DNA of 64,000 nucleotides from assembly GCA_900545605.1 (NCBI GenBank), contig UQZL01000006.1, forward strand, positions 1 through 64,000, in the 5' to 3' direction. The notes under the pieces are model-generated. The model had not been told where the DNA came from, searched no databases, and saw only the letters and a program-made list of their open reading frames with translations. The DNA is from an uncultured Collinsella sp. (GTDB taxonomy: Bacteria > Actinomycetota > Coriobacteriia > Coriobacteriales > Coriobacteriaceae). Within the stretch, counting starts at the first letter, position 1. Every line of letters starts with the position of its first letter. Below are positions 1 to 9,419 of this stretch, one piece after another. A program made the translations under genes and the position numbers.

Positions 1-182
1 CCGTAGGTAATGGCGGTAACGTCTCCCCAGAAGCTCGGAACTTGGGATACGGAATCCCCGAGTTTGTTGATTTGGTTGGCACAGTCGCTGATGCCCTTCT
101 CCATGTTGTTGAGACGCGCAGCCGTGATGGCGGTCTTGGCGTCCTGCCAAACCTGCTTTGCGTAGGTCACAAGGTTTGCCAT
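1..182 (-). CDS. Phage tail fibre / receptor-binding-like protein, N-terminal part (runs off the window)
   Basis: About 60 residues from the start at 182 are visible; the rest lies left of the window. The N-terminus pairs a Tyr-x-Lys-Gln-x-Trp motif with a later Ala-x-Arg-Leu-Asn-Asn-Met-Glu-Lys-Gly-Ile segment, a pattern seen at the start of many siphovirus tail-tip and fibre proteins. AGAGGAT sits a few bases upstream of the ATG. It is the last visible gene of the tail module and follows the BppU-like gene by 14 bp. The function is inferred from position and N-terminal pattern only. Confidence 0.6.
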   Translation of the reverse strand, partial: MANLVTYAKQVWQDAKTAITAARLNNMEKGISDCANQINKLGDSVSQVPSFWGDVTAITY

Positions 183-196
183 GTCTAATCCTCTCT

Positions 197-991
197 TTAA
201 AGCGTGAAGGTCGTCCACGCGCCGATTTCGTCGATGATCGTGCTCGTCCCGGGCATCGTGCTCGCCCCGGGGAATACCGCCTTACCGGGCAAGTTCGCAT
301 CCCAGCGCTTGAATGACGCAATCTTGTGCGTGCCCTCGTTCGTCTGCATCCACAGTCCGCCGTCGACGCGCTTGTCTCGAGGCGGCTCGCCGGACTGCAT
401 GTAGTAGGGCTTGGTCGCGGCTGCGGCGGCGTTGGCCTGCTTGGCTGCGGCGGTAGCTGCGGATGCGGCTTTGTTCGCGGCGTCGGCATTAGCGTTTGCC
501 GAAGCGGCAGAAGAGTCTGCTTTGCCGGCCGATGCGTTGGCTCGGTCGATGACCTGATTGAGGTTTGCGATCGTGTCGTATAGCTCCTTGACCGCATCGC
601 CGCTGGTCGTGCCGGATTCTAGCGATACGAGGTTGCGGTCGACCGAAGCATGGAAGACGCGTGTGCAGACCACATCGGAGCCCTGCCAGAATTGGACGCA
701 AAGATGCGCTGAATCGGTCTTGAGCACGCTGCCGGGTGCCGCGCACTCCCAGGTGGCAGTCTCGTATCCGCTGACCGAGTTCATCGTCTTGTAGCCGCTG
801 TTGCCGCACCCATCGGCATACGCCAGCTTCGCCGTGATGCCGGCGGCGGACGTGATCGCCTTGCCGTTGTCCGTCAGCTTGACCAGAAGCGTGCGACCGT
901 TTGAATCGCCGCCGGAGAGCATCACTGGCGGGATGTAGTCGTTTGCCGTGTCCACATCGATGGTGATGCGGCGGAAGTTGTCTAGAGCCAT
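197..991 (-). CDS. BppU-like baseplate upper protein / tail fibre, 264 aa
   Basis: Likely a structural baseplate or tail-tip protein. Residues 1-125 resemble the BppU N-terminal domain: it opens with a statement of imposed constraints (ITIDVDT), then Leu-Val-Lys-Leu-Thr-Asp-Asn-Gly and alternating beta strands. Residues about 130-195 are an Ala/Asn/Lys-rich heptad stretch expected to form a trimeric coiled coil. The C-terminal 65 residues form a small Gly/Trp-containing domain that could bind a receptor. AAGGGGG lies 5 bases before the ATG at 991. Its neighbours are tail genes. Family assignment is by pattern, so substrate and exact role are unknown. Confidence 0.65.
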   Translation of the reverse strand: MALDNFRRITIDVDTANDYIPPVMLSGGDSNGRTLLVKLTDNGKAITSAAGITAKLAYADGCGNSGYKTMNSVSGYETATWECAAPGSVLKTDSAHLCVQFWQGSDVVCTRVFHASVDRNLVSLESGTTSGDAVKELYDTIANLNQVIDRANASAGKADSSAASANANADAANKAASAATAAAKQANAAAAATKPYYMQSGEPPRDKRVDGGLWMQTNEGTHKIASFKRWDANLPGKAVFPGASTMPGTSTIIDEIGAWTTFTL

Positions 992-1083
992 CTTGACCCC
1001 CTTAATTGCTTGCTGCGGTCAATAATCGGGCAGCTGTCCCCCGCCAGATTTTTACGAGTTGCTGAGCGATATGGCGTGAGTGA

Positions 1084-1470
1084 TCATTCCTTGGCCTCCA
1101 GTGCCTTGAGCGCGGCGAGCGCGGCTCTGAAGGTCTCGACCGGGTCGACGGCCTCGGTTCCCTCCCCCGCCTCGTCGGCCGTGGCCGGTTGAGGGTCGAC
1201 GATGGCCGCCAGCGCGTCGAAGCACGCGACCGTGGCAGCGGTGCGCTTGTCTACGTAGGTTGGCTGCACGAACACGAAGTCCTTGCCCTGCGAACACGGC
1301 TCCGACACCTCCGACGCCTTGACAACCTTGCGCGTCCCATCGCTCATGACGGCGATGAATACCATGCCGTTCTTCTCGGCCTCGGCAAGCGCTTCCGCGT
1401 CGTAGCAGGTCAATTGCCCCTCGACGTTGCCAACAGGGTCATGCGCCATGTAGTCGACGATGTATGCCAT
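1084..1470 (-). CDS. Small tail-associated protein, unknown function, 128 aa
   Basis: An acidic, Ala-rich protein between the large tail protein and the BppU-like gene. This is the slot held in many siphophages by short XkdW-like accessory tail proteins, but I recognise no family motif. The start at 1470 is preferred over 1476 because GAGAGGA is then at normal spacing. Residues 90-128 are low complexity (Ala/Glu/Pro), ending in a helix with regular Leu spacing. A possible 11-codon reading frame overlaps its stop (ATGA) but has no support. Confidence 0.55.
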   Translation of the reverse strand: MAYIVDYMAHDPVGNVEGQLTCYDAEALAEAEKNGMVFIAVMSDGTRKVVKASEVSEPCSQGKDFVFVQPTYVDKRTAATVACFDALAAIVDPQPATADEAGEGTEAVDPVETFRAALAALKALEAKE

Positions 1471-1482
1471 TTGCATTCCTCT

Positions 1483-4326
1483 CTATCCAGTCGTTCCGAC
1501 CGTTGAATACGATGTGAAGAGACCGTTGATCGTGTTTATAACGAAGGTCCCGTAATGCCATCCGACTGTGCCGTCGTGATTGTCGTGCACCTCTGAGACC
1601 AAGGGTTGAGACACGGAGCCGGTTCGTCCGTAAGTCGTGGTAACGTTTCTGTCGGACGTCGCCGCGGTGGAGATGATCGGAGATGATATGCGAACACTTC
1701 CCTGCGCCTGCATCTGGATTCCGTAATAGACGGCCCCCGTGTCCGTGTCGCGCATCGACGCCGTGTAGTCGATGTATCCGACTTTTGTCGGGGTGCTTCC
1801 ATTGGTGGTGCGGTAACCGGCGAGCTCGCCCGCCGATGTGAGCATGGTGTACCAATTCGTGTAGCCGCACTTGAACGTCCCGTTTGCCGTGATGTTGTTG
1901 GCGGTCATGTAGTTTGTCTTGAGCGTGCCGGTGGTGAGGTTCCAGCTGTTTCGACCTAGCTTGTCGGCTATGGTGCCGGTGGCCATGTACGAGGCGTTGA
2001 TGTACACCATGTCGTTCTGCATGTAGATGCCCTGCTCGGTGCCGCCTTTCGTCAGGCGGTCGAACATCTCCTTCTGGTCCATCTGCTCGTCGTAGGCGCT
2101 CAGGATGCCGTCGGCATAGTCCGATGCGTTCTTCTGCTCGATGGCGTGTCGCGCCCCGGTCGCGGCATCGGCGTAGTCCTTGACCGCGCTCGAGTAGGCT
2201 CCGTAGGCGGCGTCGTACTCGTACATGGCGGCCTTGAGCTCCTCGGCGGTCTTGCACTTGAGCACCTTGTCGACCTTGTCGGTATAGGAGCCGTACGTTC
2301 CGCCCTCGTCGGTCGTGCCGAAGGCCTTGGTGTAGCGGGGGCCGAGGACCGACGATACGAACTGGGCGCTCAGCGCCTTGTTGGACTTCAGCGAGTTGAA
2401 TTGGCTCGTCGCCTCCTCGCGCTCCTTGTCCACGTCCTGCTTGGCCTTCTTCACGGCGGCTGCCTCGGCCTCGGTCACGACGCCGTCCCTTGCGAGGTCC
2501 TGTACCGTCGTGTCGAGACCATTGAGCGAGCCCGTTAGATCGTGCGCGCTCTGGTAGGCCTTGTTGAACGCCGCCTCGAGGACCGGCGCTGTATGGGTCA
2601 CGGAGCCATCGCCGTATGTGACGCGGTCCATCGACCAAATAAAATATCCGTTTGCCCATTGCGGTATGTCTTCCGACCATCCCAGCTCGGGATTCTGCAT
2701 GTTCAGTGGCGGCACTGTGTCGGACTGATTCTTCGCATAGAGCTTCACCGTGGACTTGACCACGGTGTCGGTCGTAGCGATGTCCTTGTCATCGAGCGTC
2801 GCTCCGGGGCCTAAATGAACCTCGCTGGCATCAAGATTCCAGTAGTTCTTGCCAGACTTATCCTGGATAATGCCGGCCTTAATGAGGTTGGCGCTGATGG
2901 TGCCGGAGACGATCGCGTCGGCCACCAAACCGTGACCGTTGCCGAGCGTGCGGAAATTCCACGTGCCATCGGAATTTTTGCCGTCGGCGATGCGGAAGTA
3001 ACCGCCGCCGATCTGGATGCACATGGTCGGATTGGCCTCTTCCGGCTTGTCGTAGACGAACAAGCCCTTACCGGGCTTGATGTAGGTGTAACCGCCGGTC
3101 TCGTTCATCACCTTGTTAAGGCCATCGATTAGGCCGTCAAGGTAGGCGCTGCCGAGCGTCGCTGCGCTGTCCCAGCTGCCGGCGCTGCTAGTCAGGCGGT
3201 CGATGGTCTGCTGAACGCGATCGGAGCGCTTGACGATGCCCTCGATAACGTTGCCGACCTTCACGCTGGAAGGCGAGCCGTCACCGAGCAGGTCTTCCAC
3301 GATCTCCAGCACGCGACCGCTCAAGCGAAGCGGCTTGAGGAAGGTGGTGTCGACCATCTGGAGGTTGTCGCCGAGGTCGCAGGCGTTGGCATCGAAACCC
3401 GCGCGACCGAGGGCCTCGACCGTGCCCTCATAGCTCACGATGGGCTTTGAGCGCTCGGCTAGCGCCGCCCTGCCCTCGACGAGAAGTGTCGCCTTGTCCT
3501 CGCAGTCGCCGTCCTCAAAGATGCCCTCGGTATGCACGAGCGACCCATCGGGACCGGGCACGCCCCAGACCTCGAGCAGCGAATCATCCTGGATGTATTC
3601 CTTGCCGCCGTTGATGTCGGCGAAGGTGATTTTTCGCGAGTATCCGCCAGTGGCATTGCCGTCGTCATCGGTAGTCTGCACGCCCTTGCCGTAGCAGTAC
3701 AGGCGCGTCACCACGTCATCTGCGGACAGCACACGGTCGATGCCGGACAGACCGCTGCCGTAGTCGAGGCGCAGTGCGGTGTTGGCGCGACCCAAGCGCT
3801 TGACAAGACTGACCGAGCGCTTGGCGATTGAGTTGCCGTCAGCTGACAGCTGAATTACCGGCTCGACCTCCATCTTGTAGGCTTCGGCTATATCTTTGAC
3901 GGAAGCCAGCGAGGACTGGTGGTAGACGCTGTATTCGCCGCTGCCCTCATCGCACTGGCCTACCGACCATCTGGTGCCATCAAGCGCCTTTGCGATTGCC
4001 TGCTCGGGCGTGTCTTTGGAGCCGCGGCGAAGCGTCGGCATGAAGTGGCGGGACAGCTCCTGCATGGAGCCGTAGCAGTTGACGGTGCAGATAGGCACGC
4101 TCTTCGCCCTCGACTCACGCGAGGACATGACGATCCACTCGCACGTGCGCCCCATGGAATCACAGAACACGATGCGGTCGTACTTGTCGACACCGTTATC
4201 CAGCAGGACGAGCTCAACCTTGTCCACGCCGCACTGGTCGACATTGCGCGTGCGCGTGGCCTGCATCGGAGTGAGCTCGCCGATATATGCGCCGAAGCGG
4301 TTGAAGTGGATGAATCTCTTTGACAT
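1483..4326 (-). CDS. Prophage tail protein / tail-associated endopeptidase-like, 947 aa
   Basis: The large tail-tip protein that follows the distal tail protein, corresponding in position to Tal/gp18-type proteins (Prophage_tail family). The N-terminal 350 residues look like the baseplate-hub domain: short beta strands, then a Tyr-Cys-Tyr-Gly-Lys-Gly segment near residue 213. The middle (about 365-500) resembles structural modules that repeat across phage tail tips. Residues about 600-730 are Lys/Glu/Ala-rich alpha-helical coiled coil. The C-terminal 150 residues are Gly/Thr-rich beta and plausibly host-facing. I cannot see a convincing peptidase active site, so enzymatic activity is unproven. 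It starts 11 bp after the stop of the distal tail gene. Confidence 0.7.
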   Translation of the reverse strand: MSKRFIHFNRFGAYIGELTPMQATRTRNVDQCGVDKVELVLLDNGVDKYDRIVFCDSMGRTCEWIVMSSRESRAKSVPICTVNCYGSMQELSRHFMPTLRRGSKDTPEQAIAKALDGTRWSVGQCDEGSGEYSVYHQSSLASVKDIAEAYKMEVEPVIQLSADGNSIAKRSVSLVKRLGRANTALRLDYGSGLSGIDRVLSADDVVTRLYCYGKGVQTTDDDGNATGGYSRKITFADINGGKEYIQDDSLLEVWGVPGPDGSLVHTEGIFEDGDCEDKATLLVEGRAALAERSKPIVSYEGTVEALGRAGFDANACDLGDNLQMVDTTFLKPLRLSGRVLEIVEDLLGDGSPSSVKVGNVIEGIVKRSDRVQQTIDRLTSSAGSWDSAATLGSAYLDGLIDGLNKVMNETGGYTYIKPGKGLFVYDKPEEANPTMCIQIGGGYFRIADGKNSDGTWNFRTLGNGHGLVADAIVSGTISANLIKAGIIQDKSGKNYWNLDASEVHLGPGATLDDKDIATTDTVVKSTVKLYAKNQSDTVPPLNMQNPELGWSEDIPQWANGYFIWSMDRVTYGDGSVTHTAPVLEAAFNKAYQSAHDLTGSLNGLDTTVQDLARDGVVTEAEAAAVKKAKQDVDKEREEATSQFNSLKSNKALSAQFVSSVLGPRYTKAFGTTDEGGTYGSYTDKVDKVLKCKTAEELKAAMYEYDAAYGAYSSAVKDYADAATGARHAIEQKNASDYADGILSAYDEQMDQKEMFDRLTKGGTEQGIYMQNDMVYINASYMATGTIADKLGRNSWNLTTGTLKTNYMTANNITANGTFKCGYTNWYTMLTSAGELAGYRTTNGSTPTKVGYIDYTASMRDTDTGAVYYGIQMQAQGSVRISSPIISTAATSDRNVTTTYGRTGSVSQPLVSEVHDNHDGTVGWHYGTFVINTINGLFTSYSTVGTTG

Positions 4327-4337
4327 CTGACCGTCTC

Positions 4338-5132
4338 CTAGGGGATGAGCCAGAGCGGCTCAAAGGATGTCGTGATACTGCTTGCACCGACCACTGTGAT
4401 GGTCGAGTCCCCTACTGGCAGGTCGAAGAAATCCGATGTGAGTGTCGGGCAGGTCAAGACGCCATTGATGTACACGCCGCGCGATTTGGTCGGCGAGGTC
4501 TCGATGACGGCGGTGGCACCGGCGGCAAAATTCCTCTCGGCATCGACCTCAATGAACACGCCGTCCGCGCGGGAAATCTTCAATTTCTTCTCGGCCTTGA
4601 GCGTGGCGGTGAATGTCGGGAACACCCGGCAGTTGCCGTTCACGGTCAATTTGGTACCGCTCACCGCCGTTTTCCTGCCGTACAGCATGGGCATGGCGCT
4701 CATCGTCAGGTCAATCTCGTAGTAGGCGAACACTCCGCCCTGCCATACCTCGCTGGGGTTGGACGATTCGAGCCTGCCGACGAAATCACCGGGGAGCGCC
4801 CTCCACGTGATACGGGCATCGCGACCGACGATGGAGCCGAGCGCGACCTTGGACTTGACGTCCTCCTGCCACGTGCCGACCGTGCGCAGGTGGAGCGTCA
4901 CCATACGTCTGCCGGCATAGGCGAGACCGCTGCCGTCCGTCAGCGAAAGGTCACGGGAGCCATGGGCTCCTGTAACGGTCGTGTAGGACGTGTCGAACGA
5001 GATGGCATCGACCTCCGGCGCGGAGGTCAGGTACCAGCCCATATCGCCGAGCCTGGTACCGTTCACGGTGACCGTGCCGTCATCGACGAACATGCTGTTG
5101 CGCGAGTAGATACCCAGCCTAGAATCAGCCAT
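4338..5132 (-). CDS. Distal tail protein (Dit-like, siphovirus tail component), 264 aa
   Basis: Forms the hub joining the tail tube to the tip complex. The N-terminal part has the Dit signature of beta strands around Thr-x-Leu-Gly-Asp-Met-Gly-Trp-Tyr-Leu, then a region resembling 'sipho_tail' family proteins. The C-terminal half is a second beta-rich domain containing Val-Asn-Gly repeats, like those capping tail-tube hexamers. The length fits the family (250-300 aa). It lies directly after the tape-measure gene (start at 5132, tape-measure stop at 5133), the canonical order. GGAGGTCTAA precedes the ATG. Confidence 0.8.
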   Translation of the reverse strand: MADSRLGIYSRNSMFVDDGTVTVNGTRLGDMGWYLTSAPEVDAISFDTSYTTVTGAHGSRDLSLTDGSGLAYAGRRMVTLHLRTVGTWQEDVKSKVALGSIVGRDARITWRALPGDFVGRLESSNPSEVWQGGVFAYYEIDLTMSAMPMLYGRKTAVSGTKLTVNGNCRVFPTFTATLKAEKKLKISRADGVFIEVDAERNFAAGATAVIETSPTKSRGVYINGVLTCPTLTSDFFDLPVGDSTITVVGASSITTSFEPLWLIP

Positions 5133-8100
5133 TTAGACCTCCATTGCGTCGCGCTTGCCGAGCTCAGAGTCGATGGAAGGCGCGAGCAGCATGGCGAGCG
5201 TCTTGAGGTCGACATCGAGCTTGAGCGCACCGATCTTGCTGAGCGCGGTGACGATTGCGTAGACAATGTCCTCGACAGACAGCCCACCAGAGCCACCAGC
5301 TGCCCCCTGAGCGCCGTTTGCGCCAGATGCGAGCGACATACCAGCAGCCACGTCAACAGCCGCGGATGCGCCACTCACGCGGTCCACGAGGGCATCGGTC
5401 ATCTTGTCGGCATCCGAGAGCAGCGCAGGGGTGTTACGTTTGATGCCGACACCGATGCCGGACGGGATGAACTTACCGACCTTGTCGCGGAAGACACGCG
5501 ACGGCGAGTGGATACCGAGTGCGCTCATCGCCTCGTCGACCAAGCCCGAGAGCGCATTTCTGATGTTGTTGTACAGGCCGCCGATGGCACCCGAGATGCC
5601 GTTCCAGAGACCGGCGATGATCTGGCTGCCGGCATTCCAGAGCCAAGTCCCAGCGCCGGAGACTGCGGCCATCGCGGCGTTGTAGATTCCGCCCAGGATG
5701 CCGCCGAGCGCACCGACGGCGCCGCTGGCAATCTGCTGGCAGCTCTGCCAGACCTGCGACCAATTACCGGAAATCAGCCCGGCGACCAGATTGACCACGC
5801 CCTGCACGATTTGCGCAATCGAGCTGATCACCTGATTGACGGACGAGACGATTCCCGAGATAAACGGGGCCATCGCCGCGAAGGCAGGCTCAAGCGTTCC
5901 AACCAAAAATTGAACAACCTGCTCGATTACGAAGCCCGCAACGGACATGAATTGGTTGAGCGCGGCACCGACCACCTCGAGCGCGTCGCCGATGAGGTCC
6001 ATGACGGTCTCAAAGGTTGAGCCGAGCTGGTCGAGCCACGGGCTGCACTTGGTCAGCAGGTCGGAGATGCCCTGAATGACCGCCGTGATGATGGGCAGCA
6101 GCAGCGACTCGATTCCGGCGACCAGCTGGCCGACAAACGACAGGACGCTGCCGACCAAAATGATCAGACCGTCAAGCAGGCTCGTGAGCGGAGGTAGGAT
6201 GACCGTCAGGATGCTGGTCAGCGGCTCGATGAGCTGGGAGATGCAGTCAAGCAAAGGCTGTAGGATTTCGGCCGCCACGGGGGCGAGCTGGGCGATCACG
6301 GTGCCGATGGTCTCGAAAATCTGGCCCATGCACTCGACCAGCACCGGAAAAATCTCAGATGCCGCGCTGGCGCACTTGTCGAAAATATCCTGAAGCACAG
6401 GGGCGAGCGTGGACACCGCGCCCATGAGCGCGGAGCCGACCGTCTCGGCGACCTGCGCGAGCGCCTGCTGCAGCTGGGGGCTGATCATGACCAGACCGGC
6501 GAGGAGCGACAGCACGATACCGACGGGACCTCCGAGCATCTTAAGCGCGTTGCCGAGAAGCGCGGAATCCCCCACGAGGCCTTTTAGGGCCGGGCCGACC
6601 ATGGGGATGTTGACGAGAAGCTCGCCGATGGTGCCGAGAAGCCCGGTGCCTCCCATGGCGGCGACCAGGGAGCCGACCAATGGGATTGCCGCCAAGATTC
6701 CGTTGGAGAAGCCCGAGAAGCTGTCACCGTTGAGCACGGACGTGATCTTCTCGAAAGCATCGACGATCATCGGTGCGATGGTGTTGGAGACGAGATTCCC
6801 CCACTGCTCGAAAACGGGTGTCAGCTTGGTCGTGACGGCGTCAACAAGCGGGATTGCTGCATTGAAGATGTCGCGCAGGCCGTTCAGGACGGGGGTCATG
6901 GCCTTCTCGCCGAGACGGCTGAATGCGGCCTTGACGTTAGCCATCGCGCCCTTGAACGTGGTACCCGCGGACTGCGCCGCGCCGCCCAAGTTCTCCTGCA
7001 TGGCGGCTGCGAAGTTCTCGAAGTCGACCTTGCCGGAGGACACCATCTTCTGGGCCTCCTCGGCGGTGATGCCGTAGTGTTTGGCGAGGAATTGGAGGAT
7101 GGGAATGCCCGAGTCGAGGATCTGGTTGACCTGCTCGCCCTGGAGCTTATTTGAAGCAGCCACCTTGGAGAAGATGGAGCCCATCTCCGTGAAGTCTCGA
7201 CCCGAGATTTGAGCGGAATCGCCGACCGTCTTGAGGACGCTCGTGAGCTGGTCGCCCTGCTTGACGCCGGATGCCACAAGCTGGGATGCCGTGGTCGCCG
7301 CGTCTCCCAGGCCGTAGGCGGTGCCCTTGACCGAAGCCAGGGCGTTGTTCATGATCTCGTCGATGCTGCCGGCATCATGGCCGAGGCCCTTCAATTTCGC
7401 GCGTGCGTCCTCGATGCTGAGGGCGCGGTTGAATCCGCCCGTTGCGGCGAGTTTGCCGAGCGCGAGGGTGGCGCCGGCACCCACGCCGACGATAGCGGTG
7501 GAGATGCTCTTAAATGCGTTGGCTGCGGAAGAGCAGATTTTGCCGATTGCGGACATGCCGGCGGAGACGGCGCTTTTCGCGCCCTCGATGCCGGTCTTGG
7601 CGAAATCCGGCAGTTTATCGAATGCGGACTTGGCGGCTGTCCCGATATTGGAGAACCACGTGTGCGCGGTCGAGCAGACGTTTTTAATCGGCTGCGGGAG
7701 CCTTGACGCGATATTGCTAACGACGGTCTGAACCTTGCTGCCGGCGCGGGAGAGGCCGTCCGAGATGGCGTTTCCGATCTCGGCTGCGGCAATCTGCATC
7801 TTGTTCTTTGCGCTGCTGGCGAAGTCGGCGATTGATGCCTTTACCCTGGCGAGGCCGGCTGTCGCCTTTGCCGCGATCGGCCCCCACATGTCGATGCCGG
7901 ATGCGGCGCGGACGAGGGAACCAAGAGCGCCGGCCATACCGGTTGCGGAACTCTTACCCGCGTCCAGCGACTTGGCACCTGCCAAGAAGTTCTTGACGGC
8001 GCGGGCGAATGCATTGGACGATTGATCCGTATATTGCGCCAACTCCTGCTGCGCCTTGGCGGCGGACTCGTTGGCGATGTTCAGCTTCTCGGTAGCGGCC

Positions 8101-8531
8101 TTGACGTCGGCGGCGCTCTGCTCGGATTTACGGCGTGCGGATGCCAGGCGCTCCTCGGCGGCGACTGCCTGTGTGGAGCCCTCGCCGTACTTGGCGATGG
8201 CATCCTGCAGCCTCATCTCGGCCACGCGGACGCGCCCGGCATCGTCCGCCTGCTTCATGCGGGCCTTGCTCAGCTCGTTGGTGGCGGCTTTGACATCATC
8301 GGTGAAGACCTTGAGGGCATCGCCGGCGAGGCCCTTGGAGGATGCGGCGAAGGACTCCTTCAGCTGCTTGCCGAGCTGCCGACCGCTAATACCGCCTGCG
8401 TTCCTGAATGCGCTTTTAAATGAATTGCTGGCTTCGTCGCCGGTCGACTTTACCTCTTTGTTGACCTTGGAGCGGAAGCCCGTCATCACGGGGAAAATCG
8501 AAATATGTGCGGAACCGACCTCAGATGACAT
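5133..8531 (-). CDS. Tape measure protein, 1132 aa
   Basis: Sets tail length and occupies the lumen of the tail tube. It is the longest phage gene in the window. The N-terminal 190 residues are Ala/Lys/Glu-rich coiled coil. Residues about 350-560 contain the TP901-type core (an AxLKGLGHD-like segment, Ala-Ser-Gly-Val-Lys-Gln and a run of helices). Residues about 600-960 alternate hydrophobic helices typical of tape-measure membrane-inserting segments. The C-terminus carries Gly-Ile-His-Ser-Pro-Ser-Arg-Val-Phe, a very common tape-measure motif. An SD-like GGGGGAG precedes the ATG at 8531. At roughly 3 bp per angstrom-scale helical rise this gene length would imply a tail somewhat over 150 nm; this is a rule-of-thumb inference. 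Confidence 0.92.
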   Translation of the reverse strand: MSSEVGSAHISIFPVMTGFRSKVNKEVKSTGDEASNSFKSAFRNAGGISGRQLGKQLKESFAASSKGLAGDALKVFTDDVKAATNELSKARMKQADDAGRVRVAEMRLQDAIAKYGEGSTQAVAAEERLASARRKSEQSAADVKAATEKLNIANESAAKAQQELAQYTDQSSNAFARAVKNFLAGAKSLDAGKSSATGMAGALGSLVRAASGIDMWGPIAAKATAGLARVKASIADFASSAKNKMQIAAAEIGNAISDGLSRAGSKVQTVVSNIASRLPQPIKNVCSTAHTWFSNIGTAAKSAFDKLPDFAKTGIEGAKSAVSAGMSAIGKICSSAANAFKSISTAIVGVGAGATLALGKLAATGGFNRALSIEDARAKLKGLGHDAGSIDEIMNNALASVKGTAYGLGDAATTASQLVASGVKQGDQLTSVLKTVGDSAQISGRDFTEMGSIFSKVAASNKLQGEQVNQILDSGIPILQFLAKHYGITAEEAQKMVSSGKVDFENFAAAMQENLGGAAQSAGTTFKGAMANVKAAFSRLGEKAMTPVLNGLRDIFNAAIPLVDAVTTKLTPVFEQWGNLVSNTIAPMIVDAFEKITSVLNGDSFSGFSNGILAAIPLVGSLVAAMGGTGLLGTIGELLVNIPMVGPALKGLVGDSALLGNALKMLGGPVGIVLSLLAGLVMISPQLQQALAQVAETVGSALMGAVSTLAPVLQDIFDKCASAASEIFPVLVECMGQIFETIGTVIAQLAPVAAEILQPLLDCISQLIEPLTSILTVILPPLTSLLDGLIILVGSVLSFVGQLVAGIESLLLPIITAVIQGISDLLTKCSPWLDQLGSTFETVMDLIGDALEVVGAALNQFMSVAGFVIEQVVQFLVGTLEPAFAAMAPFISGIVSSVNQVISSIAQIVQGVVNLVAGLISGNWSQVWQSCQQIASGAVGALGGILGGIYNAAMAAVSGAGTWLWNAGSQIIAGLWNGISGAIGGLYNNIRNALSGLVDEAMSALGIHSPSRVFRDKVGKFIPSGIGVGIKRNTPALLSDADKMTDALVDRVSGASAAVDVAAGMSLASGANGAQGAAGGSGGLSVEDIVYAIVTALSKIGALKLDVDLKTLAMLLAPSIDSELGKRDAMEV

Positions 8532-8552
8532 GCGCGATCTCCCCCGATCTCG

Positions 8553-8920
8553 TTACTCGTAAAGCGAAGCGAACAGCGGCGCCATGTTCTCTGCCGCCTT
8601 CTGTGCTTCATCGCCAGAGGCCTTGAAGGAGGCAGCGCGGAACTGCTCTTCCTCGGTCGGGATGGGAGATGGGAACTTGTTCTGCGTCAGCGCCGCCACG
8701 ATGAACATGTCGGCAAAGCTGGTCGGGTATTTAAGCCCGGCCACGTGCGCCCCAGTCGAAGTCGAGGGGTCTCCGGAGAGCGCCCCGAACAGCGCGATCG
8801 CATCCGCATAGCGGAGCCTGCTTCCGAGGTCGGCCTGCAGGCTCCATCCCCTTGCCGCGAAATCTGCCCTCGCGGCGTCCTCGTGCTCCTTCAGCTCGGC
8901 GATGAAGCGGGCTATTCCCC
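8553..8920 (-). CDS. Tail assembly chaperone, frameshift-encoded C-terminal part (gpT-like)
   Basis: An open frame with no start of its own that continues the upstream chaperone gene after a -1 shift. Reading through the G run just before the upstream stop gives a fused protein of 246 aa (740 nt minus strand plus one re-read base is exactly 247 codons). The extension is helical, rich in Ala/Glu/Arg and ends 21 bp before the tape-measure start. That is the place of lambda-type gpGT extensions, whose product binds the tape measure and recruits tail-tube subunits. The internal ATG at 8744 has no SD, favouring frameshift expression. Confidence 0.75.
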
Positions 8921-9292
8921 CAGGGTCGCTCCCTGGGCCTTAGCCAACTTCTCGCCGAAGACCTCGAGGATCTTGACCATCGTCTGGAGCGGCTCGGACT
9001 TGAAGCGCTCGACGGCATCGGTGCCGCCCTTGCCGTCCTCGATGAGCGTGCAAAGGTGCTCGAAGGCATCGTCATCGGTGCCGTTCTGGATTGCGGACAC
9101 CTCGGCATAGCTCGGGCACATGGGCAGGCGGTAGACGTTGCCGGCGGACGTGCGGACGAACAGCGTGTTGTCGCCGATGACGTACTTGACCTCATTTGCG
9201 CTGGCGATGCGCTCGAACTCGGCCTGCTCCTTCTCCTCGGTCCAGTTCTCGAAATCCTCGACGGTCGGCTCGAACTCTTTCTCTTCAGCCAT
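8912..9292 (-). CDS. Tail assembly chaperone (gpG-like), 126 aa
   Basis: Acidic protein between the tail-tube gene and the tape measure, the standard slot of the tail chaperone. The N-terminal 25 residues are Glu-rich. A short beta region (Tyr-Val-Ile-Gly-Asp-Asn-Thr-Leu-Phe-Val-Arg) follows, then a helical C-terminus. The last codons on the coding strand are CTG GGG GAA TAG. The five G residues (plus-strand 8917-8921) allow -1 slippage just before the stop, giving the longer fused form. GAAGGGAAAG precedes the ATG at 9292. Confidence 0.8.
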   Translation of the reverse strand: MAEEKEFEPTVEDFENWTEEKEQAEFERIASANEVKYVIGDNTLFVRTSAGNVYRLPMCPSYAEVSAIQNGTDDDAFEHLCTLIEDGKGGTDAVERFKSEPLQTMVKILEVFGEKLAKAQGATLGE

Positions 9293-9358
9293 CTCGACTT
9301 TCCCTTCTCTCGAATGGCCTCTTACGACATGGACATTGTTCGGCCGGGGTCCCCCGAT

Positions 9359-9391
9359 AAAAAAAGGGCACCGCGCCGAAGCGCGATGCCC
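9359..9391 (-). terminator. Rho-independent terminator after the tail-tube gene
   Basis: On the minus strand an 11-bp GC-rich stem (GGGCATCGCGC paired with GCGCGGTGCCC, one G-U pair) closes on a UUCG tetraloop and is followed by seven U residues. It sits between the tail-tube protein stop (9420) and the chaperone start (9292). It would make the capsid/tail-tube transcript more abundant than the downstream tail genes, as seen in other siphophages. Confidence 0.9.
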
Positions 9392-9419
9392 AACGAGAGA
9401 AGGGAAAGCTGTGTTTCGC

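Noticed and set aside
1052..1087. An 11-codon frame starting with ATGA overlap at the end of the 128-aa tail protein
   Set aside because: Too short and without conservation evidence; XkdX-like proteins expected here are longer. A different open phase in the same gap lacks a start codon.
1439..2680. A 413-codon minus-strand frame within the large tail protein
   Set aside because: Overlaps a clearly coding frame in another phase and is composed largely of Arg/Gly/His.
4320..6020. A 566-codon plus-strand frame across the tape-measure and distal tail genes
   Set aside because: Antisense artefact: high Arg/His/Asp content, no SD, and it runs against two well-supported phage genes.
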